Positions 4,901-6,963 of a stretch of 6,963 bases of DNA are shown in pieces; position 1 is the stretch's first letter; each line of letters starts with the position of its first letter. Position numbers and translations under genes: made by a program. A model generated the notes under the pieces. That model had not been told where the DNA came from. It saw only the letters and a list, made by a program, of their open reading frames with translations, and ran no database searches. Source of the DNA: Actinomycetota bacterium (GTDB taxonomy: Bacteria > Actinomycetota > Thermoleophilia > Solirubrobacterales > Solirubrobacteraceae); assembly GCA_009699565.1 (NCBI GenBank), contig WLNX01000094.1, positions 1 to 6,963 on the forward strand, given 5' to 3'.

Positions 4901-6619
4901 GTGGTTGACCCATTCTCGCTGCCCTTCTTCCAGCGCGGCATCATCGAGATCCTGCTGCTGGCCGTCGTCGCCGGTCTGCTGGGGGTCTGGATCGTGCTGC
5001 GGGGGCTCTCCTTCTACGCCCACGCGGTAGGCACTGCTGCGGTCCCAGGACTGGTGTTGGCAGATGGGCTTGGCTTCTCCGCGATCTTCGGTGCATTCGG
5101 TGCGGCGCTCGCAATGGCGGCTCTCGTCTCACTGCTCGTCCGGCGTCGTTCGGTTGGCGCCGACAGCGCTACGGCGCTCGCACTGGCGGGCGCGCTGGCG
5201 CTCGGTGTGATTCTTGCCAGTGACGTCTTCGCTTCCCAGGGGAGCGTCGACAGGCTGCTGTTTGGAAGTCTGCTGGCGATAGGGAGACCGGAGCTGATCG
5301 TCGCGGCAGTCGCAGCTCTTGCGAGCGCCGCAGCGACTCTGCTGCTCGGGCCGCGTTGGCTCGCTGCCGGCTTCGCCGACAGGCGCGGCCGCAGCGACTA
5401 CCTGCTGGTCGTCCTGATCGCGCTCTGCGCTGTCGCCGCTTTGGCTGCGGTCGGGGCGCTGCTGGCAACGGCAATCCTCGTTGTCCCGGCTGCGACGACG
5501 CGGCTCGTGGTCGGCAGACTGCGCGCGTGGCAGGCTGCAACCGTGCTGCTGGCGGCCGCCGAAGGGGTGCTTGGGATGGTCCTCGCCTACCGGCTCGACG
5601 TCCCGCCCGGGGCTGCGATTGCGGTCGTCGCAGGGGTTGTTTTCGCTCTGGCTGCTGCCGGCAAGGCGGCTATCGGTCGCCGCTCCGGAGCGATGCCGGC
5701 AACTGCATCGGTTGCATTGCTGGTTGCGCTCATTGCGGGCGGCTGCGCCGGCGCGCCGAGTCCGGACCCGAACCGCTTGACGGTTTCGGCGACAACTGCG
5801 CAGGTCGGCGATCTCGTGCGCGAAGTCGGCGGCGGCGGCGTGAATGTCAATCAGATTCTGGAGCCAAATTCGGAGGCCCACGACTACGAGCCGCGGCCGA
5901 GCGACGTCGCCTCCGTCGCCGGCTCGGCGCTGCTCTTCACGAGTGGCCTCGGTCTTGACCAGTGGTCCGCGAAGCTGCTCGAGCAGTCCGGCGCCGATGC
6001 GCGCGTCGTGGACCTCGGCAGCCTGGCGCCGGTTAAGCGAACCTCCGCCGACCAGACTTCGGCAGATCCACACTGGTGGCACGACCTGACCAACCTTGAG
6101 GCGGCGACTGTGGAGGTTGAACGCGCGCTGGTCTCGGCCGACCCTGCCGACGCAGCCGCGTTCCGAGCCAACGGGGCCCGCTACCGGCGCAAGATCATGC
6201 GGGCGGACGCTCAGATCCGGGCTTGCCTTAGCGCGGTGCCCGCCCGCGAGAGGACGATCGTCACCGACCACGACGCTTTCATCTACTTCACGGAGCGCTA
6301 CGGGGTCACTTCGGTGGGCGCCGTGTTTCCATCCACCTCGACGCAGAGCCAGGCCTCGGCCGGCGAGGTCGCTGCACTCGAGCGGACTATCCGCGAGCGC
6401 AAGGTGAGGGCGATCTTCCCCGAGAACTCGCTCAACCCGGCGCTCGCCCAGCGGATCGCCGCCGACACCGGAGTCTCGTCCGATTACAAGCTCTACGGCG
6501 ACACGCTGGGACCCGACGGCACTGCGGTGTCAACCGTGCTGGGTGCCGAGGCCGCCAACGCACAGGCAATCGTCGCCGGAATCAGCGGGGGGAGCAAGCG
6601 ATGCGCGATCAAGTTCTAG
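4901..6619 (+). CDS. Fused Zn/Mn-type ABC permease and solute-binding protein
   Basis: 572 residues in one uninterrupted frame. Residues 1-262 are a ZnuB/ABC-3 family permease with about eight hydrophobic segments: PFFQRGIIEI near the start, GLLGVWIVLRGLSFYAHAVG (25-44), AAVPGLVLADG, and VGALLATAILVVPAATTRL (184-202), the last containing the ATPase-contacting region. A short basic stretch GRRSG (259-263) leads to a further hydrophobic segment (267-281) ending at GGC (Cys282), which looks like a lipoprotein signal peptide inside the chain. Residues ~290-560 are a cluster-9 (ZnuA-like) metal-binding protein with its ligands in place: His327 in EAHDYEP, His391 in DPHWW, His457 in TDHDAFIYF, plus acidic Glu508 (FPENS) and Asp534 (YGDTLG). 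It has no His-rich loop, so zinc versus manganese is open. The binding domain would sit outside the membrane, tethered by the extra segment. It overlaps the ATPase gene by 19 bp. Confidence 0.9.
   Translation: MVDPFSLPFFQRGIIEILLLAVVAGLLGVWIVLRGLSFYAHAVGTAAVPGLVLADGLGFSAIFGAFGAALAMAALVSLLVRRRSVGADSATALALAGALALGVILASDVFASQGSVDRLLFGSLLAIGRPELIVAAVAALASAAATLLLGPRWLAAGFADRRGRSDYLLVVLIALCAVAALAAVGALLATAILVVPAATTRLVVGRLRAWQAATVLLAAAEGVLGMVLAYRLDVPPGAAIAVVAGVVFALAAAGKAAIGRRSGAMPATASVALLVALIAGGCAGAPSPDPNRLTVSATTAQVGDLVREVGGGGVNVNQILEPNSEAHDYEPRPSDVASVAGSALLFTSGLGLDQWSAKLLEQSGADARVVDLGSLAPVKRTSADQTSADPHWWHDLTNLEAATVEVERALVSADPADAAAFRANGARYRRKIMRADAQIRACLSAVPARERTIVTDHDAFIYFTERYGVTSVGAVFPSTSTQSQASAGEVAALERTIRERKVRAIFPENSLNPALAQRIAADTGVSSDYKLYGDTLGPDGTAVSTVLGAEAANAQAIVAGISGGSKRCAIKF
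6587..6594 (+). promoter_or_regulatory. Strong ribosome binding site of the ATPase gene
   Basis: GGGGGGAG lies 6 nt before the ATG at 6601, inside the last codons of the fused transporter gene. It fixes the ATPase start and suggests translational coupling within the operon, in contrast to the leaderless first gene. Confidence 0.7.
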
Positions 6620-6963
6620 AGACAGCGAGGTTGGTTCGCTGCAACCGCCTTGCGGCTCGCTACCCGGGGGCCGTTGCGCCGGCGATCAGCAGCATCACGT
6701 TTGCGCTGAAGGCAGGCCAGCGGGTTGCTCTCCTGGGCCCCAACGGCGGCGGCAAGTCGACGCTCTTTCGGGTGCTGACCGGCGAGCTGGCACCGTCGTC
6801 GGGCGAGCTTGAACTGGCCGCCGCACAGCCAGCGCTTGTTCCGCAGAGCGAGCGCTCGCGCCTCGACTATCCGGTTAGCGCGCTCGATGTCGCGCTGATG
6901 GGGTCTGTCTCGCGGCTTCCCTGGTGGCGCCGGCCGTCGCGCTCCGACCGCGCACTTGCGAGC
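6601..6963 (+). CDS. Metal ABC transporter ATP-binding protein (ZnuC-like), 3' end cut by window
   Basis: 121 residues are visible and the frame is open to the window edge. The ATPase drives import through the permease encoded just upstream. Seen in order: an A-loop tyrosine (Tyr21 in ARYPGA), Walker A GPNGGGKST (46-54), a short strand segment, the Q-loop Gln82 in LVPQ, then YPVSALDVALMG (90-101), a segment typical of the zinc/manganese ATPase subfamily. The signature motif, Walker B and switch His lie beyond the window. The N terminus (MRDQVLETARL) is ordinary. The start is set by a strong Shine-Dalgarno, and the gene overlaps the end of the upstream gene by 19 bp in another frame, marking a tight operon. 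With this gene, a complete importer is encoded by two polypeptides rather than three. Confidence 0.93.
   Translation, partial: MRDQVLETARLVRCNRLAARYPGAVAPAISSITFALKAGQRVALLGPNGGGKSTLFRVLTGELAPSSGELELAAAQPALVPQSERSRLDYPVSALDVALMGSVSRLPWWRRPSRSDRALAS

Noticed and set aside
5129..6271. Long - strand open frame opposite the fused transporter gene
   Set aside because: Arg/Gln/Asp-rich shadow composition with no motifs; the + strand protein has clear domains and ligands.
5693..6619. Separate solute-binding protein gene starting at the ATG at 5693
   Set aside because: There is no stop between permease and binding domain, and the GGAG lies only 2 nt from the ATG. Internal initiation remains possible but is not the simplest reading.

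Overview
The window is GC-rich throughout and gene-dense. Its GTG starts, at least one apparently leaderless start, a c-di-AMP (ydaO-type) leader in front of an RlpA-like wall protein, and a DICT-domain regulator all suggest a high-GC actinobacterium. My impression of the sequence style points to the Thermoleophilia/Solirubrobacterales side of the phylum; that lineage guess is inference, not proof. I see no mobile element, CRISPR array, tRNA or rRNA, and it reads as ordinary chromosome.

Layout, left to right. (1) The 3' part of a DICT-domain sensor/regulator on + (2-679), cut by the window edge. (2) Its stop overlaps by 4 bp the stop of a convergent moeA (molybdopterin molybdenumtransferase, - strand, 676-1860). 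(3) Only 20 bp upstream of moeA lies a secreted double-psi beta-barrel protein of the RlpA type (- strand, 1881-2588). (4) Its leader carries a well-conserved ydaO/yuaA-class cyclic di-AMP riboswitch (about 2602-2741, - strand), ending about 13 nt before the start codon. Flanking segments can pair over the likely ribosome binding site. (5) A small basic, probably disordered protein of unknown function (- strand, 2845-3171) lies further upstream. (6) Divergent from it is the primary sigma factor gene (3371-4468, +). (7) A cysteine-rich HxlR-family repressor follows (about 4518-4859, +), with a dyad over its own promoter and start. (8) Last is a zinc/manganese-type ABC uptake operon: a 572-residue protein joining the membrane permease and the solute-binding protein in one chain (4901-6619), and the ATPase (6601 onward, cut by the window edge), overlapping by 19 bp.

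Functional themes. The left half pairs a cell-wall hydrolase-like protein under predicted c-di-AMP control with a cofactor-synthesis gene that may be cotranscribed with it. The right half is a metal-uptake unit. A 21-bp Fur/Zur-like interrupted palindrome lies across the predicted -10 element of a leaderless promoter, so metal-dependent repression is likely. The most unusual items are the permease-binding protein fusion and the riboswitch with its extended occluding helix. Next come the cysteine-rich HxlR regulator beside the metal operon and the two similar-looking operator/leaderless-promoter arrangements. No wholly new multi-gene system is evident.
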